From: SIRX01 sp965213905
GTDB lineage: Bacteria; Actinomycetota; Rubrobacteria; Rubrobacterales; Rubrobacteraceae
Assembly (NCBI GenBank): GCA_965213905.1
Contig: CBDCAK010000001.1
Location: 1-64,000, forward strand
Reading direction: 5' to 3'
DNA length: 64,000 nt
Below the pieces are notes generated by a model that was not told the DNA's origin, ran no database searches, and saw only the letters and a list, made by a program, of their open reading frames with translations. A program made the position numbers and the translations under genes. How positions within the stretch are numbered: position 1 is the stretch's first letter; each line of letters opens with the position of its first letter. Below, piece by piece: positions 52,549-61,348 of the stretch.

Positions 52549-53706
52549 TTAGAGTTCCGCGCGCCGTTTGAGGACCGTGTGGTAGAGATCTCCGCCGACG
52601 CTGCGCGCTACCCCGACCAGCCCGACTTCGTCTCCGGCATCCAGGCCTTGGAGGCCTTCGGCTCCGGAGCTTGCGAACGCTAGCAGAAGGACGGAGCCGT
52701 CACGGGATACGGAGCCCAGGACGGCCGGCTCGGCAGGGCCACTTCTTAGGTGATCTAGGAGCGCCCCGAATCGGGGCGCGGGGACGAGCACCCGTCCCGG
52801 AGCCGGTGTCGGCCGGGCGGGAGCGACGGGGAAGAACCTGCTGCCCCAAATCCTGTAGGCTTCGGAAGCGTCGAGCAGTCTGCCACGGCTTCCGCTCACG
52901 GCCCTTTCGAGCTCGCTTTCGGCCGCCGGGCTGCTTGCCGGGTAAGCGCCGAAGATCAAGTATCTCTCCCGCGATCCCATCGCGCGCGCCATTGAAGGGT
53001 TCATGACGCCAAGGTGCCACAGAGGAGGTCTTCGCTCAAGCAGGAAGTTGATGGCGCGCCCCAGCGCTTCCGCTTCCCCAAATGTCGCGGCGAAGGGCTT
53101 GTCTCCTCTGGTTTCCCGCAACTGCAGCGTGGCCCGCACGATCACGCCGGTCCTTCCCAGTGCTCCCACCACGAGTCCGAGCTCGTCGCCTTCGAGGGTG
53201 CGCAGCCGTCCGCCGGGCAGGATTATATCGGCCGTGACGACGTTCTCCCGCAGCCAGCCATAGGCGAAAGAGCCCACTCCCATACCGTCACGGGCGATCC
53301 AACCACCGACCGTCGCGCGGGGAGCGCTCGTCGGGTAGACGGTGAGTGCCTGGTGTGAGGAGCGGAGCTCCTCTTCGAGCTCGAGCCAGAGCACCCCCGG
53401 TTCCACCTCGACCCGGTTGCGTTCGTCATCCGGGAAGCGGACGGCGCGCATCATCTCGGTGCTCACCAGCACGGTGTTTGATGTGGGTTCCGGGAGATCC
53501 GGATCCGTGCCCGCGCCTGCCGGTCTCAGCGTCAAGGAGTACGCCGCGGCATACCGGCGCACGGTCTCCGACAGGAATCCGACCTCATCGGCATCTACCG
53601 GCAACACCGTGGCTAATGGTCCCGCACGCATCCCGTGTGGTTTGCACCGGTTCCCGAAGCGTTCTTCGAGTATCTCAAGCAGTTCTTTGCGGTCCGTATA
53701 GTTCAT
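52549..53706 (-). CDS. FAD-binding oxidoreductase (GlcE-like)
   Basis: 385 residues. FAD_binding_4 (PCMH) region: LRPAGAGTDPDL, VEVEPGVLWLELEEELRSSHQALTVYPTSAPRATVGGWIARDGMGVGSFAYG, then GRTGVIVRATLQLR. The second half is like glycolate oxidase subunit GlcE/GlcD C-terminal domains. It would oxidise a 2-hydroxy acid. No partner subunit is adjacent. The stretch 52251-52548 before it holds no supported gene. Confidence 0.8.
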   Translation of the reverse strand: MNYTDRKELLEILEERFGNRCKPHGMRAGPLATVLPVDADEVGFLSETVRRYAAAYSLTLRPAGAGTDPDLPEPTSNTVLVSTEMMRAVRFPDDERNRVEVEPGVLWLELEEELRSSHQALTVYPTSAPRATVGGWIARDGMGVGSFAYGWLRENVVTADIILPGGRLRTLEGDELGLVVGALGRTGVIVRATLQLRETRGDKPFAATFGEAEALGRAINFLLERRPPLWHLGVMNPSMARAMGSRERYLIFGAYPASSPAAESELERAVSGSRGRLLDASEAYRIWGSRFFPVAPARPTPAPGRVLVPAPRFGALLDHLRSGPAEPAVLGSVSRDGSVLLLAFASSGAEGLQGLDAGDEVGLVGVARSVGGDLYHTVLKRRAEL

Positions 53707-53944
53707 ATCGTCACCACCTGGCGCACCACATCGGCAAAGCTGCCTACCGGATTTTGGAGGTCGTAGTCGACTCCTGGCGTTGGTCCTGAATCCGCTCGCA
53801 CACTCACCTGGACGCTCCTTATCTTTGTGTTTGTCGTTTGGGTACCTGCCTGGAACACTAACAAGGTGTATAAGCTCGGAACATCCTCCAGATAGATCAT
53901 TTTTCTGAGCAATTTATGTCAACCTCACTTCGCGCTTCCGAAGA

Positions 53945-53982
53945 TGGTCAACCTTGACCAAGTAGATAAGCAACTTTGCTCA
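53945..53982 (+). promoter_or_regulatory. TGACCA-N16-TGCTCA box (site G)
   Basis: TGGTCAACCTTGACCA, then TGCTCAGGG 22 bp after TGACCA. It lies 92 bp before the Ddn-like gene; AAAGGAGATAA follows near 54037. Remaining 53707-54074 shows no gene. Confidence 0.55.
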
Positions 53983-54074
53983 GGGCAAATCTGCACCGGG
54001 TAACTAAGATCTTGGTTACACAAGCATAAAGAAATAAAGGAGATAAATGATAAGCAACCCGGTCTGGTAGTTAG

Positions 54075-54605
54075 GTGGAATCTTTGATAAGTGTCGGGAC
54101 TCTGGCGAAATGGTTCTATCGCGGCGGGCGTCCCAATTGTGTGGCGCGCATCCTCAACCGGGGAGGGGCTGCGGCCTACGCGCTCGGGGTTGCTCCAAAT
54201 TACCTGGTCACCCTCGAAGTGAAAGGCCGGCGCTCGGGCCGGATCATCAACTTCCCGCTCGTAATGGCCATTGTTGGGGGCGAGCGTTACCTGGTGTCCA
54301 TGCTCGGGGAAGAAGTTAACTGGGTACGCAATGTGAGAGCGGCGGAGGGCAACGCCACCCTGCGTCATGGCCACCGGGAGGAAGTGTGCCTAGAAGAAGT
54401 CGCGCCGGAACTTCAGGCGCCCATACTGAAGGCTTACTTGCAGAGGGCACCCGGAGCCAGGCCGCATCTGCCGGTTGACAAAGATGCGCCGCTGGCCGAG
54501 TTTGAGGGAGTATCGGCCCGGTATCCCGTGTTCCGGGTTGTACCGAGGAGCACGCAAGAGGTGCTAGATCAGGGGGTAAGCGTTGGAAGAAGCTCCGGGG
54601 CGTAA
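54075..54605 (+). CDS. Ddn-like deazaflavin-dependent nitroreductase family protein
   Basis: 176 residues from GTG 54075. The DUF385/Ddn pattern: YLVTLEVKGRRSGRIINFPLVMAIVGGERYLVSMLGEEVNWVRNVRAA and ATLRHGHREEVCLEEV. Such F420- or flavin-dependent split-barrel enzymes reduce quinones or nitro compounds; in mycobacteria a relative belongs to the dormancy regulon. Site G precedes it and SixA follows by 44 bp. Confidence 0.8.
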   Translation: MESLISVGTLAKWFYRGGRPNCVARILNRGGAAAYALGVAPNYLVTLEVKGRRSGRIINFPLVMAIVGGERYLVSMLGEEVNWVRNVRAAEGNATLRHGHREEVCLEEVAPELQAPILKAYLQRAPGARPHLPVDKDAPLAEFEGVSARYPVFRVVPRSTQEVLDQGVSVGRSSGA

Positions 54606-54649
54606 TGGGGAAGGCTTACCCACAAGAGCCGGACTGGAACGGCTAAGCA

Positions 54650-55195
54650 GTGGATCTCTATCTCGTCCGGCACGCTGTCGCGTTCGATCGTGACTATAAG
54701 CGGTGGCCCGATGACGCCAACCGGCCGCTGACGCCCGAGGGCGAGGATGACTTCCGGCTGGCGGCTGGCGACCTGAGTAGCATAGTGCCCCAAGTCGAAA
54801 TGGTGCTGAGCAGCCCGTATGTTCGGGCGTGGCAAACGGCGGAGATCCTGTCCGAAGAGGCTTCCTGGCCTGCTCCCGACATTTTCTCAGTACTGAAGCC
54901 CGAAGTTCCGCCGCACAAGGTTGCGCTCGCGCTCAGAACCTATGCAGCAGCCGACTCACTCGCCTTGGTGGGGCATCGTCCCTCCCTGCACGAGTTGGCG
55001 GCTTACCTGCTTACGGGTGAAGGAGATATGCTGAACATTGATCTGAAAAAGGGCGGAGCCGCCTGCATCCAGTTCGAAGATGCGCCTGAGCGAGGCGTCG
55101 GCAAGCTGCGTTGGTTGCTCACCCCGAAGATCTTACGTGACATCGACCGTACTAGGAAGATCGGATATCTCCGGCGGCAGGCGACCCGGAGATAA
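54650..55195 (+). CDS. sixA: SixA-type phosphohistidine phosphatase
   Basis: 181 residues from GTG 54650. MDLYLVRHAVAFDRD is the RHA catalytic start of SixA, followed by LSSPYVRAWQTAEIL with the second Arg and LALVGHRPSL with the second His. The C-terminal half is longer than E. coli SixA. It removes phosphate from phosphohistidine. It is between ddn and ppk2 in one transcript. Confidence 0.85.
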   Translation: MDLYLVRHAVAFDRDYKRWPDDANRPLTPEGEDDFRLAAGDLSSIVPQVEMVLSSPYVRAWQTAEILSEEASWPAPDIFSVLKPEVPPHKVALALRTYAAADSLALVGHRPSLHELAAYLLTGEGDMLNIDLKKGGAACIQFEDAPERGVGKLRWLLTPKILRDIDRTRKIGYLRRQATRR

Positions 55196-55210
55196 GAGTA
55201 GGGAGCTGAG

Positions 55211-55330
55211 ATGGCCGGAGACCAGCAGAGTCTGCCCCCCATAACTTATTTCAACCCGGCGTTCTCGGATACCAATCTGGATGAGTTCTTTATGAAACGT
55301 AGCTATTCCTTCGGCCTTCAAAGAGGTTAG
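55211..55330 (+). CDS. Possible 39-residue peptide
   Basis: ATG 55211 follows AGGGAGC and the frame ends at TAG 55328. The peptide reads MAGDQQSLPPITYFNPAFSD and then a short basic tail. Nothing like it is recognised; it is supported only by spacing and the ribosome binding site. Confidence 0.35.
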   Translation: MAGDQQSLPPITYFNPAFSDTNLDEFFMKRSYSFGLQRG

Positions 55331-55362
55331 TGAACACTAGTGAATAAGGCAAGGAGGAAATT

Positions 55363-56256
55363 GTGAACAAGAAAAGCGATTCGAAGAGCGTCGGCGTGAG
55401 CCAGGTAAAACCTGAGAAGACCATGTTGGAAAGTTCGCTACCCGAACCGGATTACCCAGGCTACCGGGTCGAACCAGGTAGCCTGGTCTCGCTCGCGGAC
55501 GTGGATCCGGACGACACCGGCGGCTATCACAAGAAAAAGGACGTTAGGAAGTTGCTCGAACAGCAACGTAAGCGCATCCAGGAACTGCAGGAACGTCTGT
55601 ATGCGGAGAACAAGCAGGGACTTCTCATCGTGTTGCAGGCGATGGACACAGGAGGTAAGGACGGTACGATCAAGCACGTTCTCAGCGGTGTCAACCCGCA
55701 AGGATGTCGGATCTCCTCGTTCAAGGCTCCAAACCCCGAAGAATCAAACCACGACTTTCTCTGGCGCTACCACAAGAGTGCCCCGGCCCGTGGCCGTATC
55801 GGCATCTTCAACCGCTCCCACTACGAAGACGTGCTCGTGGTACGTGTCAAGAATCTCGTTCCCGAAGAAGTCTGGCGTTCCCGGTACGAGTTGATCAACA
55901 ACTTCGAATACAATCTTACCTTGAACGGCATCACCGTCCTCAAGTTCTTCCTGCACATCTCCAGGGATGAGCAGAAACGCCGCCTTGAAAGTCGGCTAGA
56001 CGACCCGGACAAGCGGTGGAAGTTCTCCATTAACGACATCAAGGAGCGGGCATTCTGGGATGACTATCAGGAAGCCTTTGAAGACGCTATCAACAACTGC
56101 TCGACGGAGTACGCTCCCTGGTACGTAGTCCCGGCCAACAAAAAGTGGTATCGGAATCTCGTCATAGCCCGCACCATAGTCGACACGCTGGAAGCGATGG
56201 ACCCACAATTTCCACCGGCCGAAGAAGGCCTAGATAGCGTGGAGATCCCGGATTGA
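55363..56256 (+). CDS. Polyphosphate kinase 2 (PPK2)
   Basis: 297 residues from GTG 55363 after AAGGAGG. PPK2 motifs: LLIVLQAMDTGGKDGTIKH (Walker A-like GGKDG), GRIGIFNRSHYEDVLVVRV (Walker B-like) and RYELINNFEYNLT lid region, ending RWKFSINDIKERAFWDDYQEAF. It transfers phosphate between polyphosphate and nucleotides, giving energy under starvation or low oxygen. End of the site G operon. The 56257-56473 stretch after it has no supported gene. Confidence 0.9.
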   Translation: MNKKSDSKSVGVSQVKPEKTMLESSLPEPDYPGYRVEPGSLVSLADVDPDDTGGYHKKKDVRKLLEQQRKRIQELQERLYAENKQGLLIVLQAMDTGGKDGTIKHVLSGVNPQGCRISSFKAPNPEESNHDFLWRYHKSAPARGRIGIFNRSHYEDVLVVRVKNLVPEEVWRSRYELINNFEYNLTLNGITVLKFFLHISRDEQKRRLESRLDDPDKRWKFSINDIKERAFWDDYQEAFEDAINNCSTEYAPWYVVPANKKWYRNLVIARTIVDTLEAMDPQFPPAEEGLDSVEIPD

Positions 56257-56473
56257 GAAAGCTGGCCATTGTCACTTCGACGCTCACTGAAACTGAGGCA
56301 TCCAAAGTCCACAAGTTCATTGTCTCGCAATTCATCGGTTATCCGTTGTTTCGAGAATTACTTTGTGAGATGGGAAAAAGTCAGAAAACGGATTCCCGCA
56401 AGGTGTACACAAGCATCAATTGCTTGTGCTTCACAGACGTTCGTTTGCGAGAAACCGAAAAAGGAGGAAGAAG

Positions 56474-57631
56474 TTGAAGGTCGAGAAGGTCAAGGGAGAG
56501 AAGAATGGGGGTGTCGGTTACCGGCTCCTGGACGACACGGATCGGGTGGTTGAAGAGGTGGATGGTTTCTTGCGCTTCCTGACGGCGCGCAATTGCTCAC
56601 CCAACACTATCGAGGCCTACGCGTACGATCTCTTACGCTTCTACCGCTTCCTCGACGAGAGGGACTTTGGCTGGGAGGAGTTCACCGCGGCTCGATCCGT
56701 GGAATTGTTGGAGTATCTGCGGCGTCTGCCAGCCAGGAGGCGGGGGCAGCGGCCGGCACCCTCGCTGGTTATTGGAACCAGCGATCTCGTCGAGAGAATA
56801 CCAGTTACGAAGCTTTCGCCAGCTAGCGTCAACCGGGTGATCGCGACGATCTCCTTCTTCTATGAATACCTCATCCTCTCTGGCAAGCTCGTGGAGGTTG
56901 AGAACCCTATCCGCAAACGAGCCGATTATGCTCTCGCCCGGGTGCCGGATCGACACCGGCCGTTTGCAGGGCGTCTCGGCCGGCAGAGGTCCATCCGCAG
57001 GGCGCTGCGGGTAAAGACAGCTGTTCGCGTGCCTCGTCCCATGTCGGAGGAACAAGTTCGGCTGCTGCTCGCCGACTCGAAGAAGTCTCGCGACCGGGCG
57101 ATGCTGCTGCTCATGCTACGAGGAGGATTGAGGCCGGGCGAGGTGCTGTGTCTCAAGCTCGAAGACATCCAGTACGGCAGGCGGCGCGTGGTGATCAGGC
57201 ACTACGCAGATCATCCCAAGGGGGCCAGAACCAAGTCTCGTACTGAGCGTGTCGTGGATCTTCTGGATCACGAAACGCTTGCCGCGCTGAGTACCTACGT
57301 CATGCAGGAGCGTCCCAGGGACGCCGAGAGCCCGTTCATCTTCCTGGTGGGCGGGGGCGGTAAGCGGCGCCTAGAGCCGTTGAGCTACTGGGCCCTGATC
57401 AGAGCTTTCGAGAGGCGTTGCGAGCGGCTGGGGATTCGGAAGCCGTGGATTACGCCACACGCTCTGAGGCATACTCACGCTACCGAGATGTGGGAGGGTG
57501 GCATGCGGGAACTGGCCCTCCAGAAGAGGCTCGGACACTCCTCACCCGAATCGACCCGCGTCTACACTCGGGTCTCGGATTCAGTGGTGGCTGAGGAATA
57601 TCGTCGAGCGCTCGGGGAGGCTGAGTCATGA
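56474..57631 (+). CDS. Tyrosine recombinase 1 (TnpA-like)
   Basis: 385 residues from TTG 56474, behind AAAGGAGGAA. N-terminal SAM-like core-binding domain (VVEEVDGFLRFLTARNCSPNTIEAYAYDLLRFYRFL), catalytic domain with RGGLRPGEVLCLKL (Arg), HALRHTHATEM (His-x-x-Arg), LGHSS (His) and STRVYTRVSD (Tyr). All catalytic residues are present, so it looks active. It overlaps the next recombinase gene (ATGA). Tandem recombinases of this size resemble Tn554 TnpA/TnpB. Confidence 0.9.
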   Translation: MKVEKVKGEKNGGVGYRLLDDTDRVVEEVDGFLRFLTARNCSPNTIEAYAYDLLRFYRFLDERDFGWEEFTAARSVELLEYLRRLPARRRGQRPAPSLVIGTSDLVERIPVTKLSPASVNRVIATISFFYEYLILSGKLVEVENPIRKRADYALARVPDRHRPFAGRLGRQRSIRRALRVKTAVRVPRPMSEEQVRLLLADSKKSRDRAMLLLMLRGGLRPGEVLCLKLEDIQYGRRRVVIRHYADHPKGARTKSRTERVVDLLDHETLAALSTYVMQERPRDAESPFIFLVGGGGKRRLEPLSYWALIRAFERRCERLGIRKPWITPHALRHTHATEMWEGGMRELALQKRLGHSSPESTRVYTRVSDSVVAEEYRRALGEAES

Positions 57632-59666
57632 CAAGTGCCGCAGGCAGTCGGAACCTAGCTTCGTTCCTCGGCACGCCAGCGAAGAAGAATATGTAGAGTA
57701 CCTCTCGCAGCATAGCGGGATAATAGACAAGACACGCCGCCAGCATATTGCGGCTCGCGAGCGTTTCGTTCAGGCTTACCCTAACCTCGACGAGTGGCTG
57801 TCCGCTCCGCTCGCCCAGCGGATCGGCAGAATCCTGCGCCAGGACGAACCAGGCGGGCAGTTCTCGGAAGTCATAGTCGATAAGTCCTCCTACCAGGCAC
57901 GTTCCTACCTGTACTTCCTCGCGACGCGAGGGTATCTGAGCTTCGACTGGGAGTGGCTCGTTGCGATGCGCCGCCTTCCCGTTTGGGATTACTACTTCAA
58001 GTGTGTGGGGTTAGATGTGGTTCTCGAGCGCTTCATCGAGGAAGCCGCTGAGTTAGGTTACTCGAAAGTCTCCTCCCTCTCCGCTGGAGAGTGGATCCTC
58101 AGCAGGATCTACATGCACACGCTCGACTCCAACGTGGGCAACATCGGCGAGGCGGAGATCTCGGCACTCGAGGAGGCGGTGGTCGCCTTCGGAGGACGTC
58201 CCGACCTTGAACTATTCTACGGACCCCGCAAGAAGTACGAAGGGTTCGTCACGCTGCGCAAGACACACCTGCACCTGTTCGAAGTGGTTCTGTATCATCG
58301 GGGCCAGCTATCCGAAGCGCCGCGCAAGGAAGGGCCGCCTCTGCGAAAACGACCGGTCTTGAAACCTCGAATGGAGGAAGTTGCGCGCCGGTATGCGGAC
58401 TGGCACCGTGCTGCAGACCGGCAACTGACGGCCGAAAGGACATTTTGTGGGCTTCGGGCATTCATCTCCTGGGCGGCGGAGGCGCACCCCGAGATAGAGA
58501 GCTTCGCCGACGTCGACCGCGAAGTCGTGCTCGAGTAATCCGAAGCACTGAACGAGATGATCTGGCCTCGCACCGGGCAGCCTCTGGCACCATCAACCAA
58601 GACGGGAAGGCTCATACATCTCTCTAACTTCTTTCGAGACACCGCAGACTGGGGGTGGCAAGACGTGCCAGGACGAAGACTTTTGGGCCTCGGGGACTTT
58701 CCTCGGAAAATTCATCGCATTCCGCGCTACATATCCAAGGACGAGCTCGACCGGCTGGTAGAGACGATACGCTCGCTGTAGTGCCCATACCAGCGGACGG
58801 CCTTGCTCGTTACTCGCTGGAGCGGCGCCCGTCGAGGAGAAGTGAGACGTCTGGAGGTAGATTGCCTCGACTCCTACCCGGACGGTAAGCCGAGGCTGCG
58901 CATCCCGGCCGGCAAGACTTACGAGGAATGGGTGATACCGATTCACAAGGAAGCGGCGCGAGAAATCCGCGCTCTGCGAGAGGTCAGCAACCCCGGACGC
59001 GGCTTGCGTGACTCTCACACCGGCAGCATGGTCCGCTATCTGTTTGCCAGGCAAGGCCAACTGATGTCCACCCACTACCTCTTCGACACTCCTCTACGCG
59101 AAGCCTGCCGCAGGGCTAGTCTTGTGACCAAAGACGATAAGCCGACCGTCTCGGCGCATCGCTTCCGCCACACCGTGGGTACAGCGCTCGCCGAGAAGGC
59201 GGCAAGGTTGCAAACCATCATGAACGTTCTTGGACACCAGAGTCCCCACATGTCGATGGTCTACGCCCAGATAAGCGACGAAGAGGTCCACAAGGACTAC
59301 GAAGCGATCCTCGGACCTGGTGCTGTGATCGCGGGACCGCTCGCCGAGACGCTGCGTTTGGGAAAGCTCCCGGATTCCGACGTCGCGTGGCTCAAGACGA
59401 ACTTCTACAGAACCGAGCTGGAACTGGGCCGTTGCCTGAGGCTCCCGCAAGAAGGTCCCTGCGAATGCGACCTGTACCTCACGTGCGCGAAGTTCGTGAC
59501 CACCAAAGATTACGCCCCGCGCCTTCGTACCCGCAGGCAGCGCGAGTTTGAGCTGATCGAAGACGCCGCCTGCAACAGATGGGAGAAGGAGGTCGAGCGT
59601 CACCGCCGCACGGTCGCACGGATCGAGCAGTTGCTGACAGAGTTGGAAGAGCCTTTGGAGCAATAA
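57628..59666 (+). pseudogene. Tyrosine recombinase 2 (TnpB-like), broken
   Basis: ATG 57628 overlaps the previous stop but its frame ends after 22 codons; the main frame (EEEYVEYLSQHSGIIDKTRRQHI onward) is shifted near 57670. Within it, TAA at 58536-58538 and TAG at 58779-58781 interrupt an otherwise continuous reading of about 660 residues. The catalytic part is present: TRWSGARRGEVRRLEVD, HRFRHTVGTAL, LGHQSPHMSMVYAQ, and a Cys tail (CECDLYLTCAKFVTT) as in TnpB. Probably inactive. Confidence 0.8.
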
Positions 59667-59723
59667 GTTTTAAAAACATTTTGTAACAATATGTAAGACG
59701 TATTAGGGAAAGTGTCCACATAA

Positions 59724-59910
59724 ACTCCAGGTCGTCCTTATCGTACTGGGTCCTGAGCAAACCTTCTTTCCCCGAAGGCTCCAGGGGAACCAGTTCCGAG
59801 AGTTGGTATTGGTGGTTCCCGAGCACCATCCCTCCCAAATGCGTGCCGGCCTCTCTCAGACGGCCGTTTAAGCCGTGCGAGAGCTCTAAGAGCAGGCGGT
59901 GCTTTCTCGT
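59724..59910 (-). pseudogene. dnaE: DnaE-type polymerase, internal fragment
   Basis: The reverse strand reads KHRLLLELSHGLNGRLREAG, THLGGMVLGNHQ, LSELVPLEPSGKEG and LLRTQYDKDDLEF. This is the segment that in DnaE proteins directly precedes GLxKLDLLGL, which begins the 3' part at 24866-26595. It stops at the inverted repeat of the island. Its upstream side ends against the lexA promoter, so the N-terminal about 400 residues of dnaE are lost. Confidence 0.75.
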
Positions 59911-59931
59911 GTCCAGTAAAGGAACCGTTCC

Positions 59932-60573
59932 GTGACTGAAGAGCTGTTTCCGCGGCGACTCGAAATATTGAATTATCTAGCGGGCCGTGATTCCGGCGAG
60001 CCTCCTAGTGTGGCGGAGTTGGCGCGGGCGGTAAGGCTCAAGAGCACGCAGACGGTCCATCACCACCTGTTGAAGCTGGAAGAGGATGGTTATATCGAGC
60101 GTTTGCCGGCGCCGAGCTCCAAGCCAGATCGCAAGCGCCGCCCGATCCGGCTAACGGAGAAGGGTTGGCAGGCTATCGGAAGTAGTACACCGGCACTGGG
60201 GCGTGCAGCGGCCGGTCCTGCTATTGAGGCTGTCGTGGACGGCAGTGGGACTTCTTCGCTGGCGGCGGACCTTTTGGTTTCTAAGAAGGACCGGCGGCGT
60301 TTTACGGTTACGGCCCACGGGACCTCGATGACGGGAGCAAGGATCGAGGATGGTGACACTTTGCTCGTAGAGGAGAACGAGGACCCGCCCGATGGTACGG
60401 TGGTGCTGGCGCTTCTGCGTGGGGAAGAGGTCACGATAAAGAGGCTCTACCGGGACGGGGAGAACGTGAGACTCCGGTACCAAAACGGCGAGCCGCGAGA
60501 GATAGTCCTGCCCGCTGAAGACGTCCAAATTCAAGGTGAGATCATCCGGGTAATCCACGCACCCCTCCGATAG
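59932..60573 (+). CDS. lexA: LexA repressor
   Basis: 213 residues from GTG 59932. Helix-turn-helix domain (RLEILNYLAGRDSGEPPSVAELARAV, STQTVHHHLLKLEEDGYIERL) and S24 peptidase domain with the Ala-Gly cleavage site in GRAAAGPAIEA, the serine in VTAHGTSMTGARIEDGD and the lysine in EEVTIKRLY. It represses the SOS response and self-cleaves with RecA. A palindrome GGAAC-C-GTTCC overlaps its start region and could be an operator. Beside it lie dnaE remnants and SRAP. Confidence 0.9.
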   Translation: MTEELFPRRLEILNYLAGRDSGEPPSVAELARAVRLKSTQTVHHHLLKLEEDGYIERLPAPSSKPDRKRRPIRLTEKGWQAIGSSTPALGRAAAGPAIEAVVDGSGTSSLAADLLVSKKDRRRFTVTAHGTSMTGARIEDGDTLLVEENEDPPDGTVVLALLRGEEVTIKRLYRDGENVRLRYQNGEPREIVLPAEDVQIQGEIIRVIHAPLR

Positions 60574-60653
60574 ATTACGTACTAGGTAGGCTAGACACTG
60601 GATAGTTGTCCTGCAGACAAGGGACTGTAAACAGGGGGGACGGGAGAAGAATT

Positions 60654-61322
60654 ATGTGCGGGAGATACACCCTTACAGCCGAAGGGCAGACGGTAGCTGA
60701 CCTCTTCGGGCTGTCCGAAGAGCCTGATCTAGAGCCCAGGTACAACATCGCGCCGACCCAGCAGATACCGGTGGTCCTGGAGGATGCATCGAGTGACGGT
60801 CGGACTCTGGAGATGATGCACTGGGGCCTAATACCCTCCTGGGCCAAAGACCCCTCGATCGGTGCCCGCATGATAAACGCTCGGGCCGAAACAGTCTCGG
60901 AGAAACCATCCTACCGGAGCGCCTTCAAGCGCCGGAGATGTCTCATCGTAGCCAACGGTTTCTACGAGTGGAAGAAAACAGACGACGGGAAGCAACCCTA
61001 CTATCTACGCCTGAAAGACGAGTCACCTTTCGCCTTTGCGGGGCTGTGGGAGAGCTGGAGTATGGAGGAGGGCGAGGAGTTGCGCTCGGCCACCATTATC
61101 ACTACGGAGCCAAACGAGGTGGCCGCCGAGATCCACAACCGGATGCCGGTAATACTCTCACCGGATCTCTACGGCGCCTGGCTCGACCCAGAAAACGACG
61201 ATCAGGAAGAGTTGCTCTCGATGCTTTCTCCATACCCGGCCGAAAAGATGGAGGCGTATCCGGTGAGCAAGTGCGTAAACCGTCCGGCCAATGACGAACC
61301 TGGTGTGCTCGAGCCGGCATAG
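60654..61322 (+). CDS. SRAP/HMCES family abasic-site protein
   Basis: 222 residues from ATG 60654. MCGRYTL puts the catalytic Cys2 at the N-terminus; further motifs are EPRYNIAPTQ (Asn), MHWGLIPSWA, NARAETVSEKPSYRSAFKRRRCLI, ANGFYEWKK (Glu) and HNRMPVIL (His). SRAP proteins form a DNA-protein crosslink to abasic sites in single-stranded DNA during replication stress. It follows lexA by 80 bp, fitting the SOS setting. Confidence 0.9.
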   Translation: MCGRYTLTAEGQTVADLFGLSEEPDLEPRYNIAPTQQIPVVLEDASSDGRTLEMMHWGLIPSWAKDPSIGARMINARAETVSEKPSYRSAFKRRRCLIVANGFYEWKKTDDGKQPYYLRLKDESPFAFAGLWESWSMEEGEELRSATIITTEPNEVAAEIHNRMPVILSPDLYGAWLDPENDDQEELLSMLSPYPAEKMEAYPVSKCVNRPANDEPGVLEPA

Positions 61323-61348
61323 CGGCCTTTCTACACCTCAGGCTAACC

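Larger units (their letters stand above)
26596..59723. mobile_element. 33-kb island inserted in dnaE
   Basis: TTATGTGGACA at 26596-26606 is matched by its exact complement at 59713-59723. Left of it lies the dnaE 3' part, right of it a dnaE piece that ends one or two codons earlier in the protein, both on the reverse strand. Inside, a serine recombinase stands near the left end and two tandem tyrosine recombinases near the right end. The cargo is stress, hypoxia and nitrogen-oxide genes. That the whole segment entered as one unit is inferred. Confidence 0.65.

Noticed and set aside
53906..53933. A TGSTCA box for the FAD oxidoreductase on the reverse strand
   Set aside because: Only one half (TGCTCA) is present; the position 22 bp away does not match.
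56253..56477. 74-codon frame between ppk2 and the recombinase
   Set aside because: It starts inside the ppk2 stop with a weak TTG, has low GC third positions and no recognisable features.
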